Source: Rhodococcus sp. 1168 (GTDB taxonomy: Bacteria > Actinomycetota > Actinomycetes > Mycobacteriales > Mycobacteriaceae). From it: DNA of 64,000 bases. The position numbers were made by a program, and so were the translations under genes. Position 1 is the stretch's first letter; every line of letters starts with the position of its first letter. The stretch spans positions 1-64,000 of the forward strand of contig NZ_MKKY01000097.1 of assembly GCF_002091955.1 (NCBI RefSeq). Direction: 5' to 3'. Under the pieces are notes generated by a model. It saw nothing but the letters and a program-made list of their open reading frames with translations, was not told where the DNA came from and made no database searches. Shown here one piece after another: positions 17,788-25,727 of this stretch.

Positions 17788-18054
17788 CAGACCAACGCGC
17801 TCGAAGAGAACCAGTACGGCGCGGTGAAGTTGTCCCGGGATCACCTCTTCCAGCTGTACGCGTACGTCCAGTCCCAGCACGAAGTCGACGCACTTGGTCC
17901 CGTCACGGAAGGGGTGCAGCTGTATCCGACCGTCGGGCGAGACCTCGACGAGTCCGCCACCATCCAGAGCCACCGCTACCGCTACCTGGCCGGGCCCGCC
18001 ACCGAGATCCGGGCAGCGCTGCTCGCAGTGACCGAACAGAATCAGGGACAGACA
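17788..18054 (+). pseudogene. C-terminal remnant of McrC-type restriction subunit
   Basis: In this frame the sequence reads QTNALEENQYGAVKLSRDHL, FQLYAYVQSQHEVDALGPVT, EGVQLYPTVGRDLDESATIQ and SHRYRYLAGPATEIRAALLAV. That is the pattern of the McrC C-terminus (HLYQLYAYL..., LYPTVG, IQGHRIRV, ...EI...LLAL), the nuclease subunit of McrBC modified-DNA restriction systems. The nuclease core and the McrB GTPase gene are absent upstream, and the original stop codon is lost: the frame runs into the DUF6308 gene. It is a dead fragment of a lost defence locus. Assignment is by recalled motif pattern. Confidence 0.5.
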
Positions 18055-18055
18055 T

Positions 18056-18712
18056 ATGCTCGAGAACGCACCGATCCGACTGCCGAAGGTCCTCCGCGAG
18101 GGGGACGAAGCAGCGGCGATCGACATCTTGCACGAGTACTTCACCCACCAGGTCGACAAGACCGGCCACATCCGAACCGGAGCCCGTTGGGACGCGTGGG
18201 ATCCCAGCGGACGGCGCGCTGCGGACGCGTACGTCTTCACCACCGACGACCTCCTCGCGGTCACCCTGCTGTCCGTGCAGGTCCCGGCGCAGGGCGCGTG
18301 GCTCCTCCTCGGGGAACGCCGCGACGAGATGGCGGCTCGGCTGACGGATGTGGGGCCGGACCGAGACCTGGCCGAGGAACACGTCCCGATGACGGCTGAG
18401 TCCCCGGCCTGGCAGTTGGAGAATGCGCTGCGGGAGATCCACGGCATCGGCCGGACGATCGCCTCGAAGCTCATCGCGCGCAAGCGGCCGCGGCTGTACC
18501 CGATCTATGACGAGGTAGTCGGCCGTCAGCTGGGAACCAAGTCGGCCCACCTCGAACCAATCAGGCTGGCCCTGCGACACGACGACGGGGCACTGCACCA
18601 TCGGCTGCTCGATCTGCGTGATCGGGCCAGCCTGGACGATTCGGTGCCGGCACTGCGGGTCCTGGACGTGCTGGCGTGGATGCAGGGGAAGGGGTACGTC
18701 GCGAAGCCTTGA
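18056..18712 (+). CDS. DUF6308 family protein
   Basis: A 218-residue protein. The middle section LRDIHGIG-like (ALREIHGIGRTIASKLIARKRPRLYPIYDEVV) resembles a helix-hairpin-helix DNA-binding element, as in DUF6308 proteins annotated in many actinobacteria near restriction and toxin genes. The ATG at 18056 follows AGGGACAGACAT. It directly follows the McrC remnant, so it may be a surviving cargo gene of an old defence locus. Function is unknown. Confidence 0.7.
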   Translation: MLENAPIRLPKVLREGDEAAAIDILHEYFTHQVDKTGHIRTGARWDAWDPSGRRAADAYVFTTDDLLAVTLLSVQVPAQGAWLLLGERRDEMAARLTDVGPDRDLAEEHVPMTAESPAWQLENALREIHGIGRTIASKLIARKRPRLYPIYDEVVGRQLGTKSAHLEPIRLALRHDDGALHHRLLDLRDRASLDDSVPALRVLDVLAWMQGKGYVAKP

Positions 18713-18722
18713 TCGGCGGCCG

Positions 18723-19200
18723 TCAAGCCTTCGGCAGCACGTAGTGCGCGGCGCGACGGCTGCCGCGTAGCTCGAGCAGTCCCTTTCCTGCCATTTTCCG
18801 CAATAGGTTGCTAGCCGTGTCAGGGCTGATCATGCACAGCTCCAATGCTTTGGCTTGGGCGATCTCCCCCGTGGGATTCGACGGACTGCAATACCATCTG
18901 CTCTCGCTGGATGGCGTCTGTGCCCCGCATCCGCACGTTCGTGGACTGAGTGCCGAGGGCCTGGATGCCGACGCTGACAGGCGATCGGTGCGTCCTCGGC
19001 CGGCCCCACGTATCTCGACTAGCCCGGAGTCCACCATTCGACCGATACTCGCGCGGGACTCGCCCTCTGTGACCTCGAGTTGGTCGGCATGCTTGGCAGC
19101 CTGGTGGGCTAGGTCGTGATCGCGGGTCTGTACAGCTGGCAGAGGGACAGCGATAGCGGACGGCATCGAGCGCTGAGATTGCTGCGGGCCGCACGCACCA
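18723..19200 (-). pseudogene. AlbA_2/Schlafen-type ATP-binding regulator, 5'-truncated and frameshifted
   Basis: Three pieces in two frames rebuild the C-terminal half of an AlbA_2-type regulator with tandem winged helices. Frame one gives a first HTH ending SIGRMVDSGLVEIRGAGRGRTDRLSAS. The next frame gives IQALGTQSTNVRMRGTDAIQREQMVLQSVESHG, which is the family's inter-domain sequence. Frame one then resumes with GEIAQAKALELCMISPDTASNLLRKMAGKGLLELRG. The shifts fall near 18975 and at a five-C run (18866-18870). The N-terminal AlbA domain is missing: the dnaB stop is immediately upstream. Sequencing error at the homopolymer could explain the second shift but not the truncation. Confidence 0.65.
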
Positions 19201-19217
19201 CGACAACCAACAGCGAG

Positions 19218-21617
19218 CTACCCGCGCGCCATATCCACGAACCGGGACAGGTGAAGCTGATGTGCCACAGTGATTGTCGCGGTCGGGCCGTTACGGTGCT
19301 TGCCTAGAATCAGGTCGGCCTCGCCGCCGCGGGGGTCGTCACGCTCGATCGCGTCGGGGCGGTGCAGCAGAATGACCATATCGGCGTCCTGCTCCAACGA
19401 GCCGGACTCACGGAGATCGGACACCATCGGCTTCTTGTCGGTCCGCTGTTCCGGGCCACGGTTGAGCTGACACACCGCAACCACCGGGCATTCGAGTTCC
19501 TTTGCCAGCAGCTTGAGCTGACGGGAGAAGTCCGAGACTTCCTGCTGCCTCGACTCGACCTTTTTGCCGGACGACATCAGCTGAAGGTAGTCCACCACAA
19601 TGAGTTTCAGACCGTTGCGCTGCTTGAGACGGCGCGCTTTGGCGCGGATCTCCATCATCGTGAGGTTCGGTGAGTCGTCGACGAACAACGGCGCTTCACT
19701 GATCTCACTCATACGACGCGCCAGACGAGTCCAGTCTTCGTCGGTCATCTTTCCGGAGCGCATGTCGCCGAGCTTGATACCGGCCTCGGCCGACAGCAGT
19801 CGCATCACAATCTCGGTGCGGCTCATTTCCAGCGAGAAAATGACACTTGGCATGCCGTGCTTGATGGAGCACGAACGCATGAAATCCATCGAAATTGTTG
19901 AGTTGTGCGTCGGGATCATCGACTCACTGGCCAGGTAGAGGTGATCGGCATTGTCGACCTCGACGCAACGCACTGGAACGGAGTCGACCTTGCGGACGTC
20001 GACGATGAAGCGAGATCCGGAGCGTACAGACGAGCTCGCTGCGCGACGCTCCTTGTGCAGTATCTGCTTTCGATGCAAACCGAATACCACGTCATCGGTC
20101 GCGAAGGTCAAGGCATAGGCCGTCGACGACGCCTCGCTACGCCCCTTTACTCGTTTCGTCGACATCTGCACGCGATAGCCGAGGCTGGCGACGAGTTCGC
20201 GAACACCCTTGACAAGACGCTCACTGGTCACGCAGAACTGAGCCGACCCGCCAGCGGTCACCGTTCCATCGGTATCGAGCAGGCCCGCGAGGAGTGCTCG
20301 ACGTTGACTTTCAGAGGCACGCAGGTACTCGCTCGGGATGTGCTTGTCGCCGAGTACCCCAATAGTCCGCAGATAGAGATCAGACTTCGTCACCTCTAAG
20401 CCTTCGCCCTCGATACGAGTGATGATCTCTGGATCAGCGCTCGTGATCTGAGCGCACGCAGAGGTACCGTCGCCGAGCCACGCGCCCAACGTGTAAGGCG
20501 GCACCAACAGTTCGCGCTCGGGGAGCTGGAAGGCCTCGGTATTAACCACCGAGTGGTTGATGCGAGCGTCTTTGGTGTTGCAGCGCACCGTCCGAGCAAT
20601 CTCTTCGGTTGTGCGTACTTCAGCAAAAGTTCGCTGATTGCGCGTGCGGTTGTATCCGACTGCAGCAGCCTGGGCGGACTTCCGCGGCGCGCGAGTATCT
20701 GTCAACCACTGGTGCTGCGCATCCGCAACGATCACTGTGCCGTCGGAGAACTCGAGTTCGAAGCACGGACGGTCGGCCATGACGTCGGTGGTTGCAACGA
20801 CGCGGGTGGGCCTGCCGTGGGCATCAATCAGTTGGTCACCCACCATCACTTCACCCATGGTGGTCCAGCCATCGGGCGTAGGCAGGGGAGTATCGAGTGC
20901 CAATGCCTTGCCCACGCCAGGACGTGCGGCAACAATAATCATCTGACCTGGGTGAAGACCGTTGGTGATCTCGTCGAGTTCCGCGAATCCGGTAGGGACG
21001 CCGAGCGAAATTCCTCCGCGGCTGGCGATCGAGTCGATCTCGTCCATGGTGGGCTGGAGTAGCTCTTCGAGGGGGATGAAGTCCTCCGAAGTGCGACGCT
21101 CGGTGACCTCGTAGACCTCGGCCTGCGCCCGGTCGACCACCTCGGCCACATCCTGGCCGTCGGCGCCTGCGTAGCCGAACTGAACGATGCGTGTGCCGGC
21201 CTGCACGAGCCGCCGCAGAATCGACTTCTCCGCGACGATCTCCGCGTAGTAACCGGCATTGGCAGCCGTCGGCACCGTCTGAGTGAGCGTGATCAGGTAC
21301 GGCGGGCCGCCGATCCGCTTCAGTTCGCCGCGCCTGTCCAGTTCTGCCGAGACGGTGACGGGGTCGGCTGGCTCACCACGGCTGTAGAGGTCGAGAACGG
21401 CGTCGTAGATGTTCTGGTGGGCCGGACGGTAGAAGTCGCCGGGTCGAAGCACCTCGAGGACGTCAGCGATGGCGTCCTTACTCAGGAGCATGCCGCCCAG
21501 TACCGACTGCTCTGCCGCCATGTCCTGGGGGGGCTGCCGACCGAAGTCCTCGCCTGGGGCCTCTCGTGGTGCCTCGGAGGAGTAATTCGATTGACCTCGA
21601 TCATCTACAACAGCCAC
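19218..21617 (-). CDS. dnaB: Replicative DNA helicase DnaB precursor containing an intein
   Basis: The 799-residue precursor contains a 464-residue DnaB split by a 335-residue intein. The N-extein (1-237) has the primase-interacting N-domain and the start of the RecA fold up to ARPGVGK of Walker A. The C-extein resumes at Ser573 with STISMDFMRSCS, followed by SLEMSRTEIVMRLLSAEAG, the Walker B LIVVDYLQLM and SDLRESGSLEQDADMV. The helicase works as a hexamer at the replication fork, so splicing is essential to restore the ATP site. GTG at 21617 is used; AGGAAGG lies somewhat far upstream. It follows the rpsF-ssb-rpsR-rplI genes after an 814-bp gap. Confidence 0.95.
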   Translation of the reverse strand: MAVVDDRGQSNYSSEAPREAPGEDFGRQPPQDMAAEQSVLGGMLLSKDAIADVLEVLRPGDFYRPAHQNIYDAVLDLYSRGEPADPVTVSAELDRRGELKRIGGPPYLITLTQTVPTAANAGYYAEIVAEKSILRRLVQAGTRIVQFGYAGADGQDVAEVVDRAQAEVYEVTERRTSEDFIPLEELLQPTMDEIDSIASRGGISLGVPTGFAELDEITNGLHPGQMIIVAARPGVGKALALDTPLPTPDGWTTMGEVMVGDQLIDAHGRPTRVVATTDVMADRPCFELEFSDGTVIVADAQHQWLTDTRAPRKSAQAAAVGYNRTRNQRTFAEVRTTEEIARTVRCNTKDARINHSVVNTEAFQLPERELLVPPYTLGAWLGDGTSACAQITSADPEIITRIEGEGLEVTKSDLYLRTIGVLGDKHIPSEYLRASESQRRALLAGLLDTDGTVTAGGSAQFCVTSERLVKGVRELVASLGYRVQMSTKRVKGRSEASSTAYALTFATDDVVFGLHRKQILHKERRAASSSVRSGSRFIVDVRKVDSVPVRCVEVDNADHLYLASESMIPTHNSTISMDFMRSCSIKHGMPSVIFSLEMSRTEIVMRLLSAEAGIKLGDMRSGKMTDEDWTRLARRMSEISEAPLFVDDSPNLTMMEIRAKARRLKQRNGLKLIVVDYLQLMSSGKKVESRQQEVSDFSRQLKLLAKELECPVVAVCQLNRGPEQRTDKKPMVSDLRESGSLEQDADMVILLHRPDAIERDDPRGGEADLILGKHRNGPTATITVAHQLHLSRFVDMARG
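19902..20906 (-). other. DnaB intein (class 3, with LAGLIDADG homing endonuclease)
   Basis: Residues 238-572 of the DnaB precursor. The intein starts with Ala, not Cys or Ser, and ends THN followed by Ser+1. It has the W-C-T triplet that marks class 3 inteins: Trp304 in HQWLTDT (block B), Cys551 in PVRCVEVDN (block F) and Thr570 in MIPTHN (block G). Class 3 inteins start splicing from the block F Cys. Both dodecapeptide motifs of the homing endonuclease are present (LGAWLGDG, 377-384; LLAGLLDTDG, 442-451) with their acidic residues, so the endonuclease may be active. Insertion is inside Walker A, the DnaB-b site. Confidence 0.9.
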
Positions 21618-21670
21618 CGAATTCGACCGTCCTTCCTGTCGGAAATCACCATCGTCGTATTAGCCCGGCG

Positions 21671-21700
21671 ACGTACTGCAACAAGACGTACTGCAACAAG
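21671..21700. repeat. Two perfect 15-bp tandem repeats
   Basis: ACGTACTGCAACAAG occurs twice without interruption (21671-21685 and 21686-21700), about 55 bp upstream of the dnaB start, followed by TTGTACC which is complementary to the repeat end (CAACAAGTTGTAC). Confidence 0.95.
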
Positions 21701-21822
21701 TTGTACCCCTCGACTACGACACCCCTGGGTACCGAGCGCCGCCGCCACCGAACACACTCACCGTGCGGTGAAGAGACGCTCGAGGGACGTTAGATGTTCT
21801 CGTCGTCAGTCACAACACGGCC

Positions 21823-21898
21823 TGTGGATAAATCTGTGGAGTAATTGTGGATAGTTCACGTGAACCGTGTTGACCACCTGGGGATAACCTGGGTATAA
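21823..21898. promoter_or_regulatory. Cluster of DnaA-box-like nonamers
   Basis: Within 76 bp lie TGTGGATAA (21823-21831, a perfect reverse-orientation consensus box), TGTGGATAG (21846-21854, one mismatch), TGGGGATAA (21879-21887, one mismatch), TGGGTATAA (21890-21898, two mismatches) and a weaker TGTGGAGTA (21835-21843), all in the same orientation. AT-rich sequence follows. DnaA binding here could regulate dnaB or titrate DnaA. Confidence 0.55.
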
Positions 21899-21899
21899 C
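21869..21899 (+). promoter_or_regulatory. Possible sigma-70-type promoter reading away from dnaB
   Basis: TTGACC, 18 bases, then TATAAC form a plausible vegetative promoter on the plus strand. Nothing on that strand encodes a protein before the terminator at 22369-22403, so any transcript would be non-coding. It overlaps the DnaA-box-like cluster. Confidence 0.35.
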
Positions 21900-22368
21900 T
21901 TTTCCAATTTTGGCCATACCGCCAGCTCCAAGCATGTATATAAACTTTCTTCCCTGTGCATGGATCATTTCGCGGCGTGTCGCCCGAAGTTGACAACTCG
22001 GGCGTGTTGCGTAAACGGCAAGTGAATTCAATAGTGAATTAGGTCACAGTGTCTGGGAACACTCACTAAAACAACTAGTGAGATTGGTCTGCGGCAGTTT
22101 TGCTGATTCCACACAAGAATCCGGGCCTGTACTTCTGTCGACTCAACTCTCCGAAGCGTCGATCCCGGCCTCGAAATTTGGCAGCATCCGCCGATTTCGA
22201 CCCAGGTGTTGCAAATTCCGACCGCGTGTTGCCCGCCCAGTCGGGACACGAAGACACCAACCACCCCTCGGCGACGAACGGGGTCACGTCCGACGGGCAC
22301 AACGGCGCATGCGCGATCCACAGCCTTCCGCGTCCATGGGCCCATTGATGCAGACCGCCCAGACAAGA

Positions 22369-22403
22369 AAAGGCCCCACGAACGTAGAGTTCGTGGGGCC
22401 TTT
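22369..22403. terminator. Rho-independent terminator downstream of rplI
   Basis: AAAGGCCCCACGAAC, loop GTAGA, GTTCGTGGGGCCTTT: a perfect 15-bp stem with A and T tracts on both sides, so it can act in both directions. It ends the leftward rpsF-rplI operon and could also stop rightward transcription from the rplI-dnaB gap. Confidence 0.9.
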
Positions 22404-22431
22404 CTCAGCCGATACGGCCGAAAGCTACAAA

Positions 22432-22887
22432 TCAGCTTCCGACAACGTCAAGCTTGAACTTTGCGGTCACATCAGGGTGCAGGTTGACGACGATGTCGTG
22501 GCCACCCGTGCTCTTGATGTGAGCCTTCGGCAAATCGATGCTGCGCTTGTCGACGATCGGACCGCCCGCTGCCTTGAGAGCAGAAGCGACGTCCGCAGCC
22601 GTAACAGAGCCGAACAGCTTGCCCGAATCGCCTGCAGTCTTCACTGCCAGCTTCACGGACTCGAGACCTTCGATTGCCTGCTTGAGCTCGTTGGCATGCT
22701 CGAGACCGCGAACGGCACGAGCTTCCTGAGCGCGGCGAATGCCCTCTACCTGCTTCTCAGCTCCGCGAGTGGCCTGAATGGCCAACTTGCGGGGCAGCAG
22801 GAAATTGCGGCCGTATCCGTCTTTGACCTCGACGGTGTCGCCCGGCGTACCGAGGTTGTCAACATCAGCGGTGAGGATCAGCTTCAT
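22432..22887 (-). CDS. rplI: 50S ribosomal protein L9
   Basis: A 151-residue L9 with the diagnostic N-terminus [36 protein letters not shown] (the GYxRNFLxP signature), the long connecting helix and the C-terminal RNA-binding domain. It is the last gene of rpsF-ssb-rpsR-rplI, 15 bp after rpsR, and is followed by a strong terminator. Confidence 0.98.
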   Translation of the reverse strand: MKLILTADVDNLGTPGDTVEVKDGYGRNFLLPRKLAIQATRGAEKQVEGIRRAQEARAVRGLEHANELKQAIEGLESVKLAVKTAGDSGKLFGSVTAADVASALKAAGGPIVDKRSIDLPKAHIKSTGGHDIVVNLHPDVTAKFKLDVVGS

Positions 22888-22902
22888 GAGTGATCTCCCT
22901 TT

Positions 22903-23145
22903 CTATCGTGCCGTCGCGGCGTAAGGAAGCAATGCAACCTCACGCGAATTCTTCACGGCAACGGCCACGTCGCGCTGATGCTGGACGCAGTTGCCGGTGA
23001 CTCGACGCGCGCGGATCTTGCCGCGGTCGCTGACGTACTTACGCAGCAGCGTCGTGTCCTTGTAATCGATCGACGCGTCCTTTTCCTTGCAGAAGGAACA
23101 CGCTTTCTTCTTGAGCACCTTGTCGCGCAATGGCGGTTTTGGCAT
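22903..23145 (-). CDS. rpsR: 30S ribosomal protein S18 (zinc-ribbon form)
   Basis: An 80-residue S18 with the core [25 protein letters not shown]. The N-terminal CSFC pair and the later NCVQHQ make this the cysteine-containing (C+) zinc-binding form, corresponding to RpsR1 of mycobacteria, and not the zinc-independent paralogue expressed under zinc limitation. It pairs with S6 on the small subunit platform, whose gene starts the operon. Confidence 0.97.
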   Translation of the reverse strand: MPKPPLRDKVLKKKACSFCKEKDASIDYKDTTLLRKYVSDRGKIRARRVTGNCVQHQRDVAVAVKNSREVALLPYAATAR

Positions 23146-23189
23146 GGTCTTTCTCCGTTACATCTGGGTGTTCTCGATCTTTCAAGGAT

Positions 23190-23741
23190 CTAGAACGGGG
23201 GTTCGTCGTCTCCGCCACGAGCTCCACCGAACGAACCCGACGCCTGAGGCGCACTGCCCCAAGGGTCGTCTCCGCCGCTGGGTGCCGAGTTGGCATTCGA
23301 CGACGAGCGTCCGCCGCCTGATCCACCTGAGGAACCGGAGCCGCCGCCGAAGCCGCCGCCTGCTCCACCACCACCGCGATTGGCCTTGTTGACCTTGGCG
23401 GTGGCGTAGCGCAGGGATGGGCCGATCTCATCGACCTCGAGCTCTACGACAGTCCGCTTTTCGCCCTCACGCGTCTCATATGAACGCTGCCTGAGCCGCC
23501 CGGTCACGACTACTCGCGCACCGCGGGTCAAGCTCTCGGCCACATTCTCCGCAGCTTCACGCCAGATGTTGCAGCGCATGAAGAGTGCGTCTCCGTCTTT
23601 CCATTCGTTGGACTGACGATCGAACGTGCGGGGAGTGGACGCAACGGTGAAGTTGGCCACAGCCGCGCCGGCCGGGGTGAAACGAAGCTCTGGATCTGCC
23701 GTCAAGTTCCCGACGACGGTGATGACGGTCTCGCCTGCCAT
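23190..23741 (-). CDS. ssb: Single-stranded DNA-binding protein
   Basis: A 183-residue SSB with an N-terminal OB fold ([36 protein letters not shown], first 110 residues), a Gly/Ser/Asn-rich disordered linker and the acidic protein-docking tip DDEPPF at the extreme C-terminus. It protects single-stranded DNA and recruits replication and repair proteins. Placement between rpsF and rpsR is the conserved bacterial arrangement. Confidence 0.97.
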   Translation of the reverse strand: MAGETVITVVGNLTADPELRFTPAGAAVANFTVASTPRTFDRQSNEWKDGDALFMRCNIWREAAENVAESLTRGARVVVTGRLRQRSYETREGEKRTVVELEVDEIGPSLRYATAKVNKANRGGGGAGGGFGGGSGSSGGSGGGRSSSNANSAPSGGDDPWGSAPQASGSFGGARGGDDEPPF

Positions 23742-23799
23742 GGTTCCTCTTTCAGTAGAAAGTCATTGTTGATGCCAGCCTAGAGGCGAGCAACGACAA

Positions 23800-24087
23800 T
23801 TACTTGCCCTGTCGCAGGACCTTCGTGCGCAGCACGGACTCGTTGAGTCCGAGCTGGCGGTCGAGCTCGCTGACAGTCGCAGGCTCGGCGTTGATGTTCA
23901 CAACGGCGTAGATGCCCTCGGCGTGCTTGGCGATCTCGTAGGCCAGACGACGCTTGCCCCAGACATCGACCTTGTCGACGCTGCCGCCGTCCTTGCGAAC
24001 GACGTTGAGGAACGTATCGAGAGACGGAGCGACGGTGCGCTCGTCCAGGTTGGGGTCGAGAATGACCATCAATTCGTAATGACGCAT
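23800..24087 (-). CDS. rpsF: 30S ribosomal protein S6
   Basis: A 95-residue S6 starting [19 protein letters not shown] with the typical [20 protein letters not shown] core. The ribosome-binding site is excellent (AGGAGGTGATGAGG). It is the first gene of the operon; S6 with S18 is known in other bacteria to bind this operon's leader and repress it. Confidence 0.97.
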   Translation of the reverse strand: MRHYELMVILDPNLDERTVAPSLDTFLNVVRKDGGSVDKVDVWGKRRLAYEIAKHAEGIYAVVNINAEPATVSELDRQLGLNESVLRTKVLRQGK

Positions 24088-24122
24088 AAGACCTCATCAC
24101 CTCCTGTGGACTAGTGAAAACG

Positions 24123-24175
24123 GCCACGGACTATCCGTGGCAGGAGGGTCGTTGCGTCAGCAACCCTTGGAGGGT
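24123..24175 (-). promoter_or_regulatory. Two-hairpin leader of the rpsF operon
   Basis: In the mRNA sense, a hairpin GGGTTGC-TGAC-GCAACGACCC (24149-24169) is followed by a perfect 8-bp stem GCCACGGA-TAG-TCCGTGGC (24123-24141), ending 35 nt before the rpsF start. Such structures in this position often form the S6:S18 autoregulatory site; I could not match the full known motif by eye. Confidence 0.4.
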
Positions 24176-24250
24176 ACACGGCTATGCCCTGACCTGCGAA
24201 ATCAAACGAGGGTGCCAGAGCACTGTCGGCGGCAACATAGGCTTGTCTTC

Positions 24251-25660
24251 ATGCGATCAGGGCAACGTACGTCGATGGCGACCATGGTCGCTGTGGTGTC
24301 CCTGTGTGCCGTGACGCTGACTCTCGGCTACTTCAACAAGGCCCGCTGTGCCGTTGCTCCGTTCCTCGACAACGGCCGCAGTACCGCCTTCGACACGGTC
24401 AAGGACAGTTGGGTCTGCTACTCCGACATCCAATTCTTGTGGCTCGGACGCGATATCGACAATCACGTCTTTCCTTATCTCAGCGGGGGTATCACGCCCA
24501 ACGGAATTCTCACCGGCGGAACCGTCGAGTATCCGGTATTGAGCGGTCTTTTGATGTGGCTCGGTGCGATCCCGTCACATACCGACGCTGAATTTCTTCT
24601 CTATTCGAGTGCGCTACTTGCACCGTTCGGCCTGTTGACAGCGTGGATGCTCGGGCGTCTCGCAGGCAAGCCTGCGCTGCTGTGGTCGGTGGGTCCTCCG
24701 CTGGTGCTCTACGCATTCCACAACTGGGAACTACCGGTAGTGGCAACGGCCGTCGGCGCCGTATTCGTCATGGCCCTCCGAATTCCGTTGCGCACCAGAG
24801 GGACACTGGCCGCAATTCTGCTCGCGATCGGATTCTGCCTCAAGCTGTATCCGGGTGCATTCGTGTTGCCCCTACTCCTCTACGTCGCTTACGGCGGGAA
24901 CGACGGTCGCGAACTGCCCCACACGGTTCGAGGTCGGTTCGACATTCAGGGCGCACTCGGCGTTGCATTCGCAGCGATAGGCACCGTCGTCGCAATCAAC
25001 CTTCCCTTTGCCGCACTGGGCTACGACGGTTGGCGAGCCTCGTTCGCCTTCCAAACTCTCCGCCAAGCGGATATCACCACGAACTCCATTTGGTATTGGG
25101 GAGTGCGTCACCTCTACATCACCGATCCCATGACGCCGGAGGACTATCTGCGCGCCGAGGCATCGTTTCAGGACATCGTCGACGTGTTGTCGCCGCTGCT
25201 TGTCTTCGTGGCATTCGGGTTGGCACTGCGGCTCGGCCTGCGGAAGATGAAGGTCGAACACACCTACCCCTGGATCGCTGTCAGTGGCTCGATGCTGTGC
25301 GGATTCCTACTCCTGCACAAGGTGCACTCACCGCAGTACACCCTTTGGCTTGTTCCGTTCTTCGTTCTTCTCCGCGTGCCATGGGCCCTGGTCGGTGCGT
25401 ACTTGGTGGCAGACCTGTCGATGGGCATCGGGGTGTTCAAGTACTTCGGAGCGCTGACCGAGGGTTCGGACAGCACTACCGAGGAAGTTTTCGTCGAGGT
25501 GGGGGTCTGGGGACGTGCAGTGTTGCTCGTCGTCTTCTTCTTCGTCTTCCTCCGCGCCGGGCTACGAAACCCCGGGCTGACACAACCGGCAGACGCCGGA
25601 CGTGGATCCGACACGGGGACGTCGAAGGCCGACATGCGGAGCAACGCGCCGACCCAGTAA
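24251..25660 (+). CDS. GT87-type polyprenyl-phosphomannose-dependent membrane glycosyltransferase (paralogue A)
   Basis: A 469-residue membrane protein with about ten hydrophobic segments. The first extracytoplasmic loop carries F-KA-C, CYSDIQFLW and the GTVEYPVLSG motif typical of the GT87/DUF2029 alpha-mannosyltransferase group, then LKLYPGAF and HKVHSPQYTLWLVP. GT87 enzymes add sugars from lipid carriers to envelope glycolipids. The ATG at 24251 (MRSGQRTSMATMV) was chosen; the longer frame is unsupported. It is divergent from rpsF and shares all listed motifs with the gene at 38648-40246, so they are paralogues. Its acceptor is unknown. Confidence 0.7.
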   Translation: MRSGQRTSMATMVAVVSLCAVTLTLGYFNKARCAVAPFLDNGRSTAFDTVKDSWVCYSDIQFLWLGRDIDNHVFPYLSGGITPNGILTGGTVEYPVLSGLLMWLGAIPSHTDAEFLLYSSALLAPFGLLTAWMLGRLAGKPALLWSVGPPLVLYAFHNWELPVVATAVGAVFVMALRIPLRTRGTLAAILLAIGFCLKLYPGAFVLPLLLYVAYGGNDGRELPHTVRGRFDIQGALGVAFAAIGTVVAINLPFAALGYDGWRASFAFQTLRQADITTNSIWYWGVRHLYITDPMTPEDYLRAEASFQDIVDVLSPLLVFVAFGLALRLGLRKMKVEHTYPWIAVSGSMLCGFLLLHKVHSPQYTLWLVPFFVLLRVPWALVGAYLVADLSMGIGVFKYFGALTEGSDSTTEEVFVEVGVWGRAVLLVVFFFVFLRAGLRNPGLTQPADAGRGSDTGTSKADMRSNAPTQ

Positions 25661-25677
25661 CAAACCGACCCCTTGTT

Positions 25678-25689
25678 CCGACTAGTCGG
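25678..25689. promoter_or_regulatory. 12-bp perfect palindrome before the LuxR-type regulator
   Basis: CCGACTAGTCGG lies 39 bp upstream of the response regulator start. No T-run follows, so it is more likely an operator than a terminator. Confidence 0.35.
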
Positions 25690-25727
25690 TAGGCAGCCGA
25701 AGTAGTTGTCGTGAGCGGAGGCGGAGC

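Larger units (their letters stand above)
21618..22368. other. Long non-coding region between rplI and dnaB
   Basis: More than 750 bp with no convincing protein gene. It holds a 15-bp tandem repeat, a cluster of DnaA-box-like nonamers, a 12-bp palindrome (GTTCACGTGAAC, 21854-21865), a possible rightward promoter (21869-21899), a hairpin at 21981-22004 (CGCCCGAAGTT/AACTCGGGCG) and a perfect 7-bp stem at 22062-22082 (CTCACTA/TAGTGAG). It should also contain the dnaB promoter. The open frames across it are low-quality shadows. Confidence 0.6.

Noticed and set aside
17629..18601. Minus-strand frames over the McrC remnant and DUF6308 gene
   Set aside because: The plus strand has recognisable protein patterns; the minus frames have none and no start signals.
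22078..22893. 271-codon plus-strand frame across the rplI terminator and rplI
   Set aside because: It runs through a strong terminator hairpin and antisense to L9, and has no family features.
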